64,000 nt of DNA from Bdellovibrionaceae bacterium UBA3535 (GTDB lineage Bacteria; Bdellovibrionota; Bdellovibrionia; Bdellovibrionales; UBA840), in contig DFOS01000024.1 of assembly GCA_002376845.1 (NCBI GenBank), positions 62,001 through 126,000 of the forward strand. Reading direction: 5' to 3'. Numbering within the stretch: the first letter of the stretch is position 1; each line of letters opens with the position of its first letter. Below the pieces are notes generated by a model that was given only the letters and a program-made list of their open reading frames with translations, did not search any database and had not been told where the DNA came from. The position numbers and the translations under genes were made by a program. Of the stretch, positions 26,197-36,880 are shown piece by piece.

Positions 26197-27087
26197 ATGC
26201 CACAAATTACTATGAAAGAAATGCTAGATGCCGGTGTTCACTTTGGGCATCAAATTCACCGTTGGAATCCAAAAATGAAAAATTTTGTTTTTGGCGAACG
26301 AGGCGGTATTCACATCATCGATTTACAAAAGTCTGTCGCTGGTGCTCAACAAGCCTGTGAAGCAGTGAGAGATATTGCTGCAAATGGTGGGCGAATGATT
26401 ATGGTCGGCACCAAACAGCAAGCCATTGAACCCATACAAGAGGCTGCAAAAGCTTGCGGTCAATTTTACGTTACTAAGCGCTGGTTGGGCGGCACTCTCA
26501 CCAACTTTACCACGATTAAGGACTCGATTGATCGTCTTAAAAAGTTTGATCGCATGAAAAAAGACGGGGAATGGGATCTTTTTAGTAAAAAAGAACAGTC
26601 GCAAATGGAAAAAGAATACCAACGCTTATTGGATTATCTTGAAGGCATTCGCGATATGCGCGGTAAACCTGGCGTCCTTTTCGTTGTTGATCTAATTAAG
26701 GAGCGTATTGCAGTAGCTGAGGCCAAAAAACTTGGCATACCAGTAGTGGCCATTGCCGATACCAATTCTGACCCTGCAGCTGCTGATTATCCTATTCCAG
26801 GCAATGATGATGCCATTCGCTCGATTCAGCTATTTTCTAAACTGATTTCTGATTCCTACAAAGAGGGTGCAGAAATTTATGAGCAAAAGCTTCGCAGTCA
26901 AACTGACAAGGCATCCGACACAGAAAAACAGGCCAAAGTGGAAGAAAAACCGCAAAAAGATTCCAAAGGGCCTGCGGTTGTAAAACGCCGTCTGGTTGCA
27001 GCAGGTACTGCCGAAGAGGTGGAAATCCATGAAGAAGTCGAAAAAGAATTAACCAAAGATAAAGACGATAGTAACGACGAAGCATAG
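26197..27087 (+). CDS. rpsB: 30S ribosomal protein S2
   Basis: Small-subunit ribosomal protein. It starts MPQITMKEMLDAGVHFGHQ, with RWNPKMKNFVFGER, and contains RWLGGTLTNF and the DTNSDP signature. The core ends around residue 230; the remaining 65 residues are a charged Lys/Glu tail, longer than in E. coli S2 and probably disordered. Strong Shine-Dalgarno at 26185-26192. First gene of the rpsB-tsf-pyrH-frr-uppS-cdsA run. Confidence 0.97.
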   Translation: MPQITMKEMLDAGVHFGHQIHRWNPKMKNFVFGERGGIHIIDLQKSVAGAQQACEAVRDIAANGGRMIMVGTKQQAIEPIQEAAKACGQFYVTKRWLGGTLTNFTTIKDSIDRLKKFDRMKKDGEWDLFSKKEQSQMEKEYQRLLDYLEGIRDMRGKPGVLFVVDLIKERIAVAEAKKLGIPVVAIADTNSDPAAADYPIPGNDDAIRSIQLFSKLISDSYKEGAEIYEQKLRSQTDKASDTEKQAKVEEKPQKDSKGPAVVKRRLVAAGTAEEVEIHEEVEKELTKDKDDSNDEA

Positions 27088-27102
27088 TAAACAGGAGTAT
27101 TC

Positions 27103-28487
<1,385 letters not shown>

Positions 28488-28488
28488 G

Positions 28489-29043
28489 ATGCAAGAATTA
28501 AAGCAAAGCACAGAACAGGAAATGAAAAAATCTGTGGAAGCACTTGTCACTGAGTTGGGTAAAATTCGAACTGGTAGAGCCAATGTTAGCATGCTGGATG
28601 GTATTAAAGTTGATTACTATGGAAGCGCTAGTCCGCTAAATCAGGTGGCCGCTGTTAGTTGTCCAGATGCCCGCTCCTTTATGATTTCTCCTTGGGAAAC
28701 ATCTTTGTTAAAAGAAATTGAACAATCCATCATCAAAAGCAATCTCGGAATGGCTCCCATGAATGATGGCAAGGTGATTCGCCTTAAATTACCAGAGTTA
28801 ACAGAGGATAGACGTAAAGATATTGCCAAACAGTGTAAGAAGATTGTGGAAGATGCTAGAGTTTCCATCCGCATGAAACGTAGAGATGCTAACGAAGAAT
28901 TAAAAACGAAACTAAAAAACAAAGAAATTTCAGAAGATGACCACAAGCGCTTTACTGATGAAATTCAAAAGATAACCGATTCCTATATTTCCAAAATTGA
29001 TAAAATCGGTGAGGACAAAGAACAAGAAATCTTGAAGGTGTAA
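28489..29043 (+). CDS. frr: Ribosome recycling factor
   Basis: Splits the post-termination ribosome with EF-G. 184 residues of the two-domain RRF type: KIRTGRANVSMLDGI near 26-40, PWETSLLKEIEQSI, and the helical LTEDRRKDIAKQCKKI in domain I. Shine-Dalgarno AAGGAG lies in the end of pyrH. The stop shares a base with the uppS start (TAATG). Confidence 0.97.
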   Translation: MQELKQSTEQEMKKSVEALVTELGKIRTGRANVSMLDGIKVDYYGSASPLNQVAAVSCPDARSFMISPWETSLLKEIEQSIIKSNLGMAPMNDGKVIRLKLPELTEDRRKDIAKQCKKIVEDARVSIRMKRRDANEELKTKLKNKEISEDDHKRFTDEIQKITDSYISKIDKIGEDKEQEILKV

Positions 29044-29777
29044 TGACTTCATTAAAGCATCTAGCCATTATTATGGATGGAAATGGCCGCTGGGCAAAAG
29101 GGCGTAACAAACCCCGACTATTTGGCCATCTTCGTGGCTCTAGGCAACTGCGCCACATTATCCAGGCAGTTGCTAAGCGAAACATTCCATATCTAACTCT
29201 TTATGCATTTAGCCTTGAGAACTGGCAAAGACCGGCTGATGAAGTAGAACACCTAATGAAAATACTGGTTAGATTTTTACAGCGTGAAACCGCATTAATG
29301 ATGAAAGAAGGGATTCGCTTAAATGCTGTCGGCAATTTTTCCTACCTACCCCTAAAAGCCCGGCATGAATTGGTTAAGGCCATGCAGAAAACAGAAAACA
29401 ATCAAAAAATGACACTTACCTTAGCCCTAAGCTATGGAGCTAGACAAGAAATCACCGAGGCCATGCGCCGAATTGCTTTGGATTACAAGGAAGGTAAGAT
29501 CATCTTTGATGATATTAACGAAGAGATGATGCAAAAATATCTTTATACAAAAGATTTGCCTGACCCAGATTTGATCTTACGAACAAGTGGGGAAATGCGT
29601 CTGTCCAATTTTTTACTTTGGCAGGCTGCCTATTCTGAGATTTATATTTCAAAAAAGAATTGGCCGGATTTTAATGAAAAAGATCTGCAAGCAGCTATAG
29701 AGGAATTCGAGCGCCGTGAAAGACGCTTTGGTAAAATTGTTGATAAATCTGTGGAGGCTGTGATTGAACAGCACTAA
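29043..29777 (+). CDS. uppS: Undecaprenyl diphosphate synthase
   Basis: cis-Prenyltransferase that makes the C55 lipid carrier for peptidoglycan and O-antigen. Signature IIMDGNGRWAKGR (9-21), YLTLYAFSLENWQRP, and the C-terminal DLILRTSGEMRLSNFLLWQ with the AYSEIYIS strand. 244 residues, normal for the family. It starts on the last base of the frr stop (TAATG), implying coupling. It carries, just before its own end, the Shine-Dalgarno for cdsA. Confidence 0.96.
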   Translation: MTSLKHLAIIMDGNGRWAKGRNKPRLFGHLRGSRQLRHIIQAVAKRNIPYLTLYAFSLENWQRPADEVEHLMKILVRFLQRETALMMKEGIRLNAVGNFSYLPLKARHELVKAMQKTENNQKMTLTLALSYGARQEITEAMRRIALDYKEGKIIFDDINEEMMQKYLYTKDLPDPDLILRTSGEMRLSNFLLWQAAYSEIYISKKNWPDFNEKDLQAAIEEFERRERRFGKIVDKSVEAVIEQH

Positions 29778-30579
29778 AATCCGAGTTATTTCTGCAGCAA
29801 CATTAGTATTAATTCTGATTTTAACTTATATGCTTTTTCAGCAAGATGGTCTACAAGTTGTGGGCTTTTTAATTACCGCTGTATGCATCTATGAGTACAA
29901 TCGTCTATGCTTTTTAAAATTACCTCGACTATGGCAAGCTAGCTTTTGCCTTTTTGCCTATGCTAATTTTCTAATTTTCTTTCAAAATATTGGATCTATG
30001 TCGATTCACTTCATTATACTTTCATTTTTATTCTTACTAGTAGGACTTTTGGTAAACTTGAAAGACGTTGAAACAAGCATTACCAAGCTAGGACTCGGAC
30101 TCATTGGATTCGTATATGTTGGGATTCTACCCGCCATCTTTTGCCGGTTTTTCTTAAAAAATGAAGATGGTATCTTCTTTTTAATATTAACGCTTATTTC
30201 CGTTACCTCTACAGATATTTTCGCCTACTTTTTTGGGCGTTGGAAGGGAAAAACCCCTTTGCACACCTTATCTCCGAAAAAGACTCTAGAAGGTGCCATC
30301 GCAGGCACTAGCATTTCCGTTCTACTTACTATGACCTTTACATATTTTTTTAAGCCCGAAATATTTGATTTCTATTTAGCAACTGCTGCCTTGGTTGCCT
30401 CTATGGTTGGCCAAATAGGAGACTTGTTTGAATCTTTACTGAAAAGATATGCTCAAGTGAAGGATTCTGGTAAAATTATGCCTGGCCACGGCGGTGCACT
30501 CGATCGTATAGATAGCTTGTTGTTTGCAAGTCCCATATTTTATTTCTATTACACTTACGTTTATTCAACCTTTGTCTAA
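29764..30579 (+). CDS. cdsA: Phosphatidate cytidylyltransferase
   Basis: Integral-membrane CDP-diacylglycerol synthase, the entry point to phospholipid synthesis. About seven hydrophobic segments. The family signature is at the C-terminal end (LLKRYAQVKDSGKIMPGHGG followed by ALDR), with SPKKTLEGAIAG earlier. TTG start at 29764, supported by GGAGG six bases upstream (29753-29757). It overlaps uppS by 14 bases. Confidence 0.94.
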   Translation: MNSTKIRVISAATLVLILILTYMLFQQDGLQVVGFLITAVCIYEYNRLCFLKLPRLWQASFCLFAYANFLIFFQNIGSMSIHFIILSFLFLLVGLLVNLKDVETSITKLGLGLIGFVYVGILPAIFCRFFLKNEDGIFFLILTLISVTSTDIFAYFFGRWKGKTPLHTLSPKKTLEGAIAGTSISVLLTMTFTYFFKPEIFDFYLATAALVASMVGQIGDLFESLLKRYAQVKDSGKIMPGHGGALDRIDSLLFASPIFYFYYTYVYSTFV

Positions 30580-30637
30580 GTTTTACTTACGCTTTTTGTT
30601 ATTACCTAAAAGCCTGGCCTTTTATGCAAAAGATTCT

Positions 30638-30650
30638 TAGAATGGATCTA
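30638..30650 (+). promoter_or_regulatory. Leaderless-type -10 of rseP
   Basis: TAGAAT (30638-30643) then six bases to ATG 30650. The -35 region is poor (TGGCCT at 30615-30620, 17-base spacer). No Shine-Dalgarno. It suggests that rseP has its own promoter within the longer cluster. Confidence 0.4.
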
Positions 30651-32308
30651 TGGATACTCTGATCTCACTTGTGCAGCAATCTTTTGAATTCGTCATCCCT
30701 TTAATCATTCTCCTAGGTGCCCTAATATTCATCCACGAGCTGGGTCATTTTTTAGTGGCAAAATATTATGGAGTTCGAGTGGAAACCTTCAGTCTGGGCT
30801 TTGGCAAAAAAATTCTAAAGTACAAACATGGCGATACCACTTATTGTATTAGCGCCATTCCCTTTGGCGGCTATGTTAAGATGTTTGGCGACGATCCAAA
30901 CGTAGAGATTAGCGAAGAAGAAAAATCCTATTCTTTTTTACATAAACCAGTTGGGCAAAGAATAGCCGTAGTGGTGGCTGGACCTTTGATGAACTTATTT
31001 TTTGCCTTTTTTCTTTTTATGGCGATTGCCATACTTGGTGATAAGAAGCCCCTACCCATTATAGGTAGCATTCAACCAGATTCGCCTATTTTACAGCTAG
31101 GCATAGATGCTGGAGACAAAGTAGTAAAAGTAGGCAATAAAAATGTCAAAACCTGGAAAGAAATGCAAGAGGAGTTGAATGCCTCAGGTGGATCTACTTC
31201 CATTATTTTTGAAACTTATCCCGAGAAAGAAAGCCGAATCCTCAGTGTGGATCTAATCAAAAAGAAAAATCCCAATCCACTTGATACAACAAGAGAGATT
31301 TACGCTCTACCTGGCGTGGATATGACGCCGATTGCAAGCAAGATTGGCGTACCAGAGGGATCTATCGCTGCGACTGCTGGTTTAAAAATTGATGATCGTA
31401 TTTTGCAAGTTAATGGCAATACAATTGAACGTTGGTACGAACTGGAGTCTGCTATACAAAATGTTCCAGCGGATCAAGCTCTAGAACTTAAGGTAGAGCG
31501 CTTAGTAGACGGTAAGGTTCAGTTAACCAATGTTTCCATAGATAAGTCTACACGGGATTTGGCTTCACTCGGCATTGAAAGACCTGATCTTTACATTGGA
31601 CTTATTGCTGAGGACTCTCCTGCTGCTAAAGCGGGGCTTAAAATCAATGATAAAATTTTATCTATCAATGGTGAAGAATTATATGTTTGGAACGACTTAT
31701 CTGAGAAAATTCGTGCCTTTGATAAAACAGAGGATGGCCTGCAATTAAAAGTCCTACGCGGTACAGAGGAGATAAATGTTGCCCTTGCACCAGAAAAAAT
31801 GAAATCTACCAATCCAAGTAATGGTAAAGTTGAGTACCATTACAAAATTGGAATTGGCCCTGTCTTGGCCATGACTGCCCCCAAAACGGCTGTTTTTTAT
31901 CCTGCTTCATTTACCGACCTAATAAAAACAGCCTCTAGCGAAACTTCCTATTGGACTGTGGCTACGCTTATGGGCTTTGTCCGCCTTGTTCAAAACGAAG
32001 TTTCTGCCCGATCCATTGGTGGGCCCATTATGATTGGCCAAATTGCCAGTGAGTCCTTTAAAATAGGTATTAATGCATTTTTAAAAATCATGGCCATCAT
32101 ATCCATAAACTTATTTATCTTAAACCTACTGCCTATCCCCGTACTAGACGGAGGACATTTGGTTTTTTTCACCATAGAGGCAATCAAAGGCTCTCCTCTT
32201 AGTATGAGCAAACTAGAAAAAGCTCAGCAAGTTGGCTTATTTTTACTTCTATTTTTAATGGTTTTTGCACTGTTCAATGATTTTAGCCGCGTTTTCGGCT
32301 TTATCTAA
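30650..32308 (+). CDS. rseP: Site-2 (RseP-type) intramembrane metalloprotease with three PDZ domains
   Basis: Intramembrane zinc protease that in E. coli cleaves anti-sigma-E and leftover signal peptides. Zinc motif HELGH (29-33) in the first membrane segment; the third ligand region LDGG (near 505) is in the C-terminal one. The periplasmic part is 552 minus about 150 residues and holds three PDZ-like repeats: about 130-190 (PIIGSIQPDSPILQLGIDAGDKV), 235-300 (AATAGLKIDDRILQVNG) and 310-375 (SPAAKAGLKINDKILSINGE). Enteric RseP has two. Preceded by a leaderless-type promoter; tsaB follows by three bases. Confidence 0.9.
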   Translation: MDTLISLVQQSFEFVIPLIILLGALIFIHELGHFLVAKYYGVRVETFSLGFGKKILKYKHGDTTYCISAIPFGGYVKMFGDDPNVEISEEEKSYSFLHKPVGQRIAVVVAGPLMNLFFAFFLFMAIAILGDKKPLPIIGSIQPDSPILQLGIDAGDKVVKVGNKNVKTWKEMQEELNASGGSTSIIFETYPEKESRILSVDLIKKKNPNPLDTTREIYALPGVDMTPIASKIGVPEGSIAATAGLKIDDRILQVNGNTIERWYELESAIQNVPADQALELKVERLVDGKVQLTNVSIDKSTRDLASLGIERPDLYIGLIAEDSPAAKAGLKINDKILSINGEELYVWNDLSEKIRAFDKTEDGLQLKVLRGTEEINVALAPEKMKSTNPSNGKVEYHYKIGIGPVLAMTAPKTAVFYPASFTDLIKTASSETSYWTVATLMGFVRLVQNEVSARSIGGPIMIGQIASESFKIGINAFLKIMAIISINLFILNLLPIPVLDGGHLVFFTIEAIKGSPLSMSKLEKAQQVGLFLLLFLMVFALFNDFSRVFGFI

Positions 32309-32311
32309 GAT

Positions 32312-33049
32312 ATGTCATATATATTGAGTTTAAGTACATCTAGCAAGCAAGGCAGCTTTTCGATCGCTAAAGACCGTAAGGTGCTTTACTCTTTAGCTTG
32401 GCAAAAAGCCAATGCCCATGCGGAAGTACTGACTCATTTTCTAAATGAAGCATTTCACTTTCTTGAAATAAAACCTGCTCAAATTAAACTTTTTATTTGC
32501 GATATTGGACCAGGAAGCTTTACGGGTGTTCGAGTTGCAACAGCAACTATTAAGTCACTCGCCTATCATGCAAAAGAATCCAGAATCTTGCCCTGCACAG
32601 CCAATGAATTACTTATACAAAATCTTTATTTACTAAAAAAACCCATCTGTACATTAATCAATGCACAAAGGCAGGAGTTTTATGCCAGCTTTTATGAGCC
32701 AGGCAAAACAAAGATGTTGTGCAAGCGCAAGGTCCAGTTAATGAATATAAATAAAATAGAAAAATACCTGTCTAAAAATCATATTCTTCTTGGAGACGGG
32801 TCTGACATCTTTCTAAATAACTGCAAAGAATCAGTTAAAAAAAAATGCATTCGTTTCGGAGATGGCGACCTGGACTATCCCCTAGCTAAAAATGCATTTC
32901 ACCTCCTAGAAAGTAAAAACTACCAAGACAGGACCATAGACTGGAAAAGCCTAGAACCCCTTTATATTCGCGCATCTAGTGCCGAAGAGAAATTGATAAG
33001 TGGGGATCTTAAGAGTGCCAGAAACTATGTTCGACGAAAAGACAAATAA
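32312..33049 (+). CDS. tsaB: tRNA threonylcarbamoyladenosine synthesis protein TsaB
   Basis: Partner of TsaD and TsaE in t6A37 modification of tRNAs reading ANN codons. ASKHA-fold protein; N-terminal ILSLSTSSKQGSFSIA. Characteristic ICDIGPGSFTGVRVATATIK (72-91), and INAQRQEFYASFY mid-way. 245 residues. It starts three bases after rseP with no Shine-Dalgarno. The C-terminal codons overlap the following ATPase gene. Confidence 0.9.
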   Translation: MSYILSLSTSSKQGSFSIAKDRKVLYSLAWQKANAHAEVLTHFLNEAFHFLEIKPAQIKLFICDIGPGSFTGVRVATATIKSLAYHAKESRILPCTANELLIQNLYLLKKPICTLINAQRQEFYASFYEPGKTKMLCKRKVQLMNINKIEKYLSKNHILLGDGSDIFLNNCKESVKKKCIRFGDGDLDYPLAKNAFHLLESKNYQDRTIDWKSLEPLYIRASSAEEKLISGDLKSARNYVRRKDK

Positions 33050-33971
33050 AATTCATCCAGCCAGTGGACCGCATGTAATTGCTGTTGGCGGTGGAAAAGG
33101 TGGCATAGGCAAAAGTTTTCTGTCCAGCAACCTTGCTTTTGCTCTTTCTCGACATGCTAGTGTTTGTATAATCGATTTAGATCTTGGCGCTAGTAATTTA
33201 CATACTTGCTTTGGCATAAAAAGCGTAAACAATACCCTAAGTGAATATCTATATTCAAACTTATCACTTTTAGATGTAATTCAGACTACACCCTATCCCA
33301 GATTAGATTTCATTAGTGGTTTTCATGATAACTTAGAAGTTGCACAAATAAACAAACACAAGGTGATGAAATTACAAAATGACATACAATCCCTTCCATA
33401 CGATTATGTAATTTTAGATTTAGGTGCAGGATCAAATTTCTCCACAGTTAGTTTTTTCCTTTCTGCTCATACATCGCTGATTGTTACTACTCCAGATCCA
33501 ACTAGCGTAGAAAATGCATATCGCTTTCTTAAAACTGCTTTCTATCAAAAAATCCGCTCTTTGAGTGCACATACGAGCGTTAGGCAAATCACCTCACAAA
33601 TCATGTCAAACAGAGATCAACTACAGGTTAAATCTCCTGCTCACTTATTGAATCAAATTCAACAGACAAATTCATTTACCGCGAAAATTATTGAAAAGAA
33701 CTTAGCAAATCTAAACATCGGCATCGTACTTAATCAGGTGAGAATGAAAAAAGAAGAAAAGCTTGGACCAGGAATTGCTAGAGTGTGTAGGCAATATTTT
33801 GGCATATCTTGTCAATACCTGGGAGCCATCAAGCATGATGATACTGCATGGCAATCCATTCGCAAATGCCAACTTGTTTTAAAGTCACATCCTTATGAAA
33901 ATGTCTCTCAGCAAATTCTTTCGCTAGCCAAGATTCTTGTTGGTGAAAAAGACAAAATTGCCGTAATATAG
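33027..33971 (+). CDS. MinD/FlhG-family P-loop ATPase
   Basis: Deviant-Walker ATPase of the ParA/MinD/FlhG superfamily. GGGKGGIGKSFLSSNLAFAL lies near residues 20-39, Asp-rich IIDLDLGASNLH follows, and DYVILDLGAGS is the switch motif. 314 residues. There is no C-terminal amphipathic MinD-type helix that I can identify with certainty. ATG 33027 is taken; GTG at 33000 is possible. Overlaps tsaB by 23 bases. Next to a J-domain/HTH protein, it may position a polar structure such as the flagellum, but partners are not shown. Confidence 0.75.
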   Translation: MFDEKTNKIHPASGPHVIAVGGGKGGIGKSFLSSNLAFALSRHASVCIIDLDLGASNLHTCFGIKSVNNTLSEYLYSNLSLLDVIQTTPYPRLDFISGFHDNLEVAQINKHKVMKLQNDIQSLPYDYVILDLGAGSNFSTVSFFLSAHTSLIVTTPDPTSVENAYRFLKTAFYQKIRSLSAHTSVRQITSQIMSNRDQLQVKSPAHLLNQIQQTNSFTAKIIEKNLANLNIGIVLNQVRMKKEEKLGPGIARVCRQYFGISCQYLGAIKHDDTAWQSIRKCQLVLKSHPYENVSQQILSLAKILVGEKDKIAVI

Positions 33972-33978
33972 GAATAAA

Positions 33979-34644
33979 ATGACATCGGACAGCAACCAAA
34001 ACTACTACGAATTATTAGATGTGGATCCTACAGCTAGCTTGGAGGAGATTCAAGAGGCATATAAGGAAGCAAAAGAAACTTACTCCACAGATAGTACAGC
34101 ACTATATAGCATGTTCTCGGAAGATGAGGCCAGACAAATCAATTACCTATTGGATGAAGCCTATCAAACTCTCAGCCATCATGCACGACGTCGTGATTAT
34201 GATTCGAAGCTGCGCGGCGAACATTTTGAGGTAGTGGTAGATAAGAGTCATGTACCTGAAGAAACACCCATTAAAAAGCAACCATCGCCCAGCTTTCAAA
34301 ATTTGCCAGACGAAGACGATGATCAACTTGGGAGAACCCGCTTTAGTAGCTATCAAATTGATGAAGTCTTCGAAGATGAAATCAGAAAACAAACAGCATT
34401 TGACGGAAGCTTCTTAAAGAAAATTCGAGAATACAAAAACGTGGAACTAGATGTAATTTCCCAGCACTTAAAAATTTCAAAACACCATTTTCAAGCGATC
34501 GAGGAAAATGACTTCAACCGCTTGCCAGCTGATGTTTTTATTAGAAGTTATATTAAGCAGTATTCTGAAGCTTTAGGAATTGATGCAAAAATTGCGTGCG
34601 ATTCCTATATGAAATTGCTAAAAGAAATTCGTGAGCAAAAATAA
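33979..34644 (+). CDS. J-domain-like protein with C-terminal RodZ-type helix-turn-helix
   Basis: A 221-residue protein. Residues 8-75 match a DnaJ J-domain at both ends (NYYELLDVDPTASLEEIQEAY; LDEAYQTLSHHARRRDYDSKL), but the catalytic HPD is absent: the loop reads YSTDSTALYSM. It should therefore not stimulate DnaK. Then come an acidic linker (about 78-120) and a helix-turn-helix of the HTH_25/RodZ type (FLKKIREYKNVELDVISQHL). There is no membrane segment, unlike RodZ. Shine-Dalgarno AGGA. Overlaps rluD by 14 bases. Confidence 0.8.
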   Translation: MTSDSNQNYYELLDVDPTASLEEIQEAYKEAKETYSTDSTALYSMFSEDEARQINYLLDEAYQTLSHHARRRDYDSKLRGEHFEVVVDKSHVPEETPIKKQPSPSFQNLPDEDDDQLGRTRFSSYQIDEVFEDEIRKQTAFDGSFLKKIREYKNVELDVISQHLKISKHHFQAIEENDFNRLPADVFIRSYIKQYSEALGIDAKIACDSYMKLLKEIREQK

Positions 34645-35602
34645 AGTAAACTTTACTATTACGAGCACCAATGAAATAAGATTGGATCAAGCAATAAGTT
34701 CAGAAGACTTTTGCCCTTCTAGAGCACGCGCACAAGAGTTTATTCAATCAAAATTAGTACTCGTTAATGCTAGCACGATAACAAAGCCTTCTTTTAAAGT
34801 TAAAAAAGGCGATATCGTGGAAGTGCTAATGCCTAGCAAGAAGCAAACTAAATTGGTTGGCCAAAATATACCCCTAGATATTTTTTATGAAGACCAAGAT
34901 GTCCTAGTTATTAATAAGCCCGCCGGAATGGTAGTACATCCCTCTCATGGCCATGATGATATGACCTTGGTAAATGCTTTATTATATCACTGCAAAGATT
35001 TGTCCGTTGGCTTTGAAGCAGATCGACCAGGCATAGTGCATCGTATTGACAAAGATACCAGTGGCTTACTTGTTGTCGCTAAAAATGATAAAGCTCACCA
35101 CAGTCTTTCCGAGCAATTTCAAAGCAAAACCGTTCATCGCATATATTGGGCAATTTGCTTTGGAGTTCCGCCTAAAACAAGTGATCGTATTGAAACCTAT
35201 ATACAGCGAGATGACAAAGATCGAAAACGCTTTCAATCTAGCGATACTAGCGGAAAAAATGCAATCACACACTACAATGTTTTAAAAACTTATAATGATG
35301 AAATTTCATTATTACAATTACGTCTAGAAACTGGGCGAACCCACCAAATTCGAGTTCACCTAAAACATATAGGCTGCCCCATCATAGCAGATTGGACCTA
35401 TGCAAATACTAAACGCTTAAAAAACATATCCTCTCTAGATTTACGTAAAAAAATTGAAGGTCTTAATAGATTTGCTTTACACGCAGCCGAATTAGGATTT
35501 ACCCATCCTACATCTGGCGAACAAAAGTTTTTTAGAGTATCTCCTCCCAATGATTTGCTAGACATTTTAATATTTTGCAAATTTATAGACTTGGTGCAGT
35601 GA
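34631..35602 (+). CDS. rluD: RluD-type 23S rRNA pseudouridine synthase
   Basis: Isomerises uridines in 23S rRNA. N-terminal S4-like RNA-binding domain (about 15-75), then the catalytic core with HRIDKDTSGLLVVAKND (Asp catalytic) and GRTHQIRVHLKHIGCP. 323 residues. GTG start. Overlaps the preceding gene by 14 bases and the next by one (TGATG). RluA/RluC specificity cannot be excluded from sequence alone. Confidence 0.88.
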   Translation: MSKNKVNFTITSTNEIRLDQAISSEDFCPSRARAQEFIQSKLVLVNASTITKPSFKVKKGDIVEVLMPSKKQTKLVGQNIPLDIFYEDQDVLVINKPAGMVVHPSHGHDDMTLVNALLYHCKDLSVGFEADRPGIVHRIDKDTSGLLVVAKNDKAHHSLSEQFQSKTVHRIYWAICFGVPPKTSDRIETYIQRDDKDRKRFQSSDTSGKNAITHYNVLKTYNDEISLLQLRLETGRTHQIRVHLKHIGCPIIADWTYANTKRLKNISSLDLRKKIEGLNRFALHAAELGFTHPTSGEQKFFRVSPPNDLLDILIFCKFIDLVQ

Positions 35603-36261
35603 TGAAAGTAAACAACAGTTCTACAGGAATACAAATTGTCCATGAGAAATTTATCGTTCATTTCGGCAATCAAAATTTCCATAAAAATGATATACCCAAA
35701 ATGCCTTTTGTTCACGACTATGCAAGTGTCCACCAGGTACACGGAGATGTTTGTGTAGAAGCCAAGCCGGGACAGGAACCAAAAGCTGATGCCCTTTATT
35801 CCTATGAAAAAAATAGAGCTATCCTATTAAAAACTGCCGACTGTGTACCTCTATTTTTTTATTGTTCTATCACAGATACTATTGCGGCCGTGCATGCTGG
35901 TTGGCGTGGCCTATATTCAGAAATCATTAAAAAATCTGTTGAAAAGTCTTTTCCTTATTCCAATATATCAAAGCTACAGGTATTTATTGGCCCGCATATA
36001 TCCACGGATAACTATGAATTTGGTAAAGAGGATATTGATAAATTAAGCTCTGTTAGTCCGAGTGATTATTACGTCATAGATAAGGGTAAATATTTTTTAG
36101 ATTTAAATTCTATATATCTGCACCAACTACTCTCGCTTGGATTTATCAAGGCGAACATTCATATTTTTAATAAAGATACTTATTCTGATCCCAATTTATA
36201 TTCCTACAGAAGAAACCAGACTAAGGACCGGCTTTTCCATCTAATATTAAGACGTGCTTAA
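35602..36261 (+). CDS. YfiH/PgeF-type copper-laccase-domain protein
   Basis: Cytoplasmic multifunctional enzyme of the DUF152 family, described for purine-nucleoside phosphorolysis and for peptidoglycan-quality control (removing L-Ser mis-incorporations). Motifs: VHQVHGDVC, KTADCVPLFF, VHAGWRGLYSEII and GPHISTDNYEFG, which carry the His/Cys metal ligands. 219 residues. ATG 35602, sharing a base with the rluD stop. Confidence 0.85.
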   Translation: MKVNNSSTGIQIVHEKFIVHFGNQNFHKNDIPKMPFVHDYASVHQVHGDVCVEAKPGQEPKADALYSYEKNRAILLKTADCVPLFFYCSITDTIAAVHAGWRGLYSEIIKKSVEKSFPYSNISKLQVFIGPHISTDNYEFGKEDIDKLSSVSPSDYYVIDKGKYFLDLNSIYLHQLLSLGFIKANIHIFNKDTYSDPNLYSYRRNQTKDRLFHLILRRA

Positions 36262-36279
36262 ATTAGCCGAAAAGTATTT

Positions 36280-36723
36280 ATGCTCACAGAACACCGAATT
36301 AAATACTTCGTTATTGCAATGTTTTTAATACTATCATTTGCAATACATGCTATTGGCTCATTGAAAACTGGTATTCGTTCGATGTTCTATAATAAATCGG
36401 TAAAAGTTCTATCTGTTGCCAAGAATTTTTACGTTACAAATGATTTTGTGGTCGATGTATACAAAGTCAAAAGAGCGAACAATATATACATCGAAATTTA
36501 TAGTACAGATAGCGGAAGTCTCATTCAGAAAATACAGTTTCCAGATAGCTATGATACCTATTTTTATAGTGAGGGCGTTAGCTCAAACTTATTTTTAGAT
36601 GATGTGGATAAGGACAACAAAATGGATCTTGTTATCCCTCTGTACAATAAATCCTTAGAAGCCAAATTGCATGTGCTTTCTTACAACGAATTAGGGGAAA
36701 AGTTCAGTTTACTAAGTAACTAA
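36280..36723 (+). CDS. Membrane-anchored protein with a FG-GAP-like loop
   Basis: A 147-residue protein with one N-terminal hydrophobic anchor (about 9-28) and a periplasmic domain. LDDVDKDNKMDLVIPLY (near 108-124) matches the DxDxDxxxD calcium loop of FG-GAP/VCBS repeats. I do not recognise the family. Nineteen bases after the YfiH-type gene, no Shine-Dalgarno; probably the last gene of the operon. Confidence 0.6.
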   Translation: MLTEHRIKYFVIAMFLILSFAIHAIGSLKTGIRSMFYNKSVKVLSVAKNFYVTNDFVVDVYKVKRANNIYIEIYSTDSGSLIQKIQFPDSYDTYFYSEGVSSNLFLDDVDKDNKMDLVIPLYNKSLEAKLHVLSYNELGEKFSLLSN

Positions 36724-36880
36724 TTTTTCAGGCTAGGCTTGTAAGGCTCCCAAACAGTGTCGAATTTCACAGTGAACAGTATAAATCTTACATATAATTT
36801 ACTTCTATAAGCCTATATAGCTTTTGATAAGGCATTAAATTTGCAAATCTATTTTCATCGCGCCATAAAGGGATGATTCA

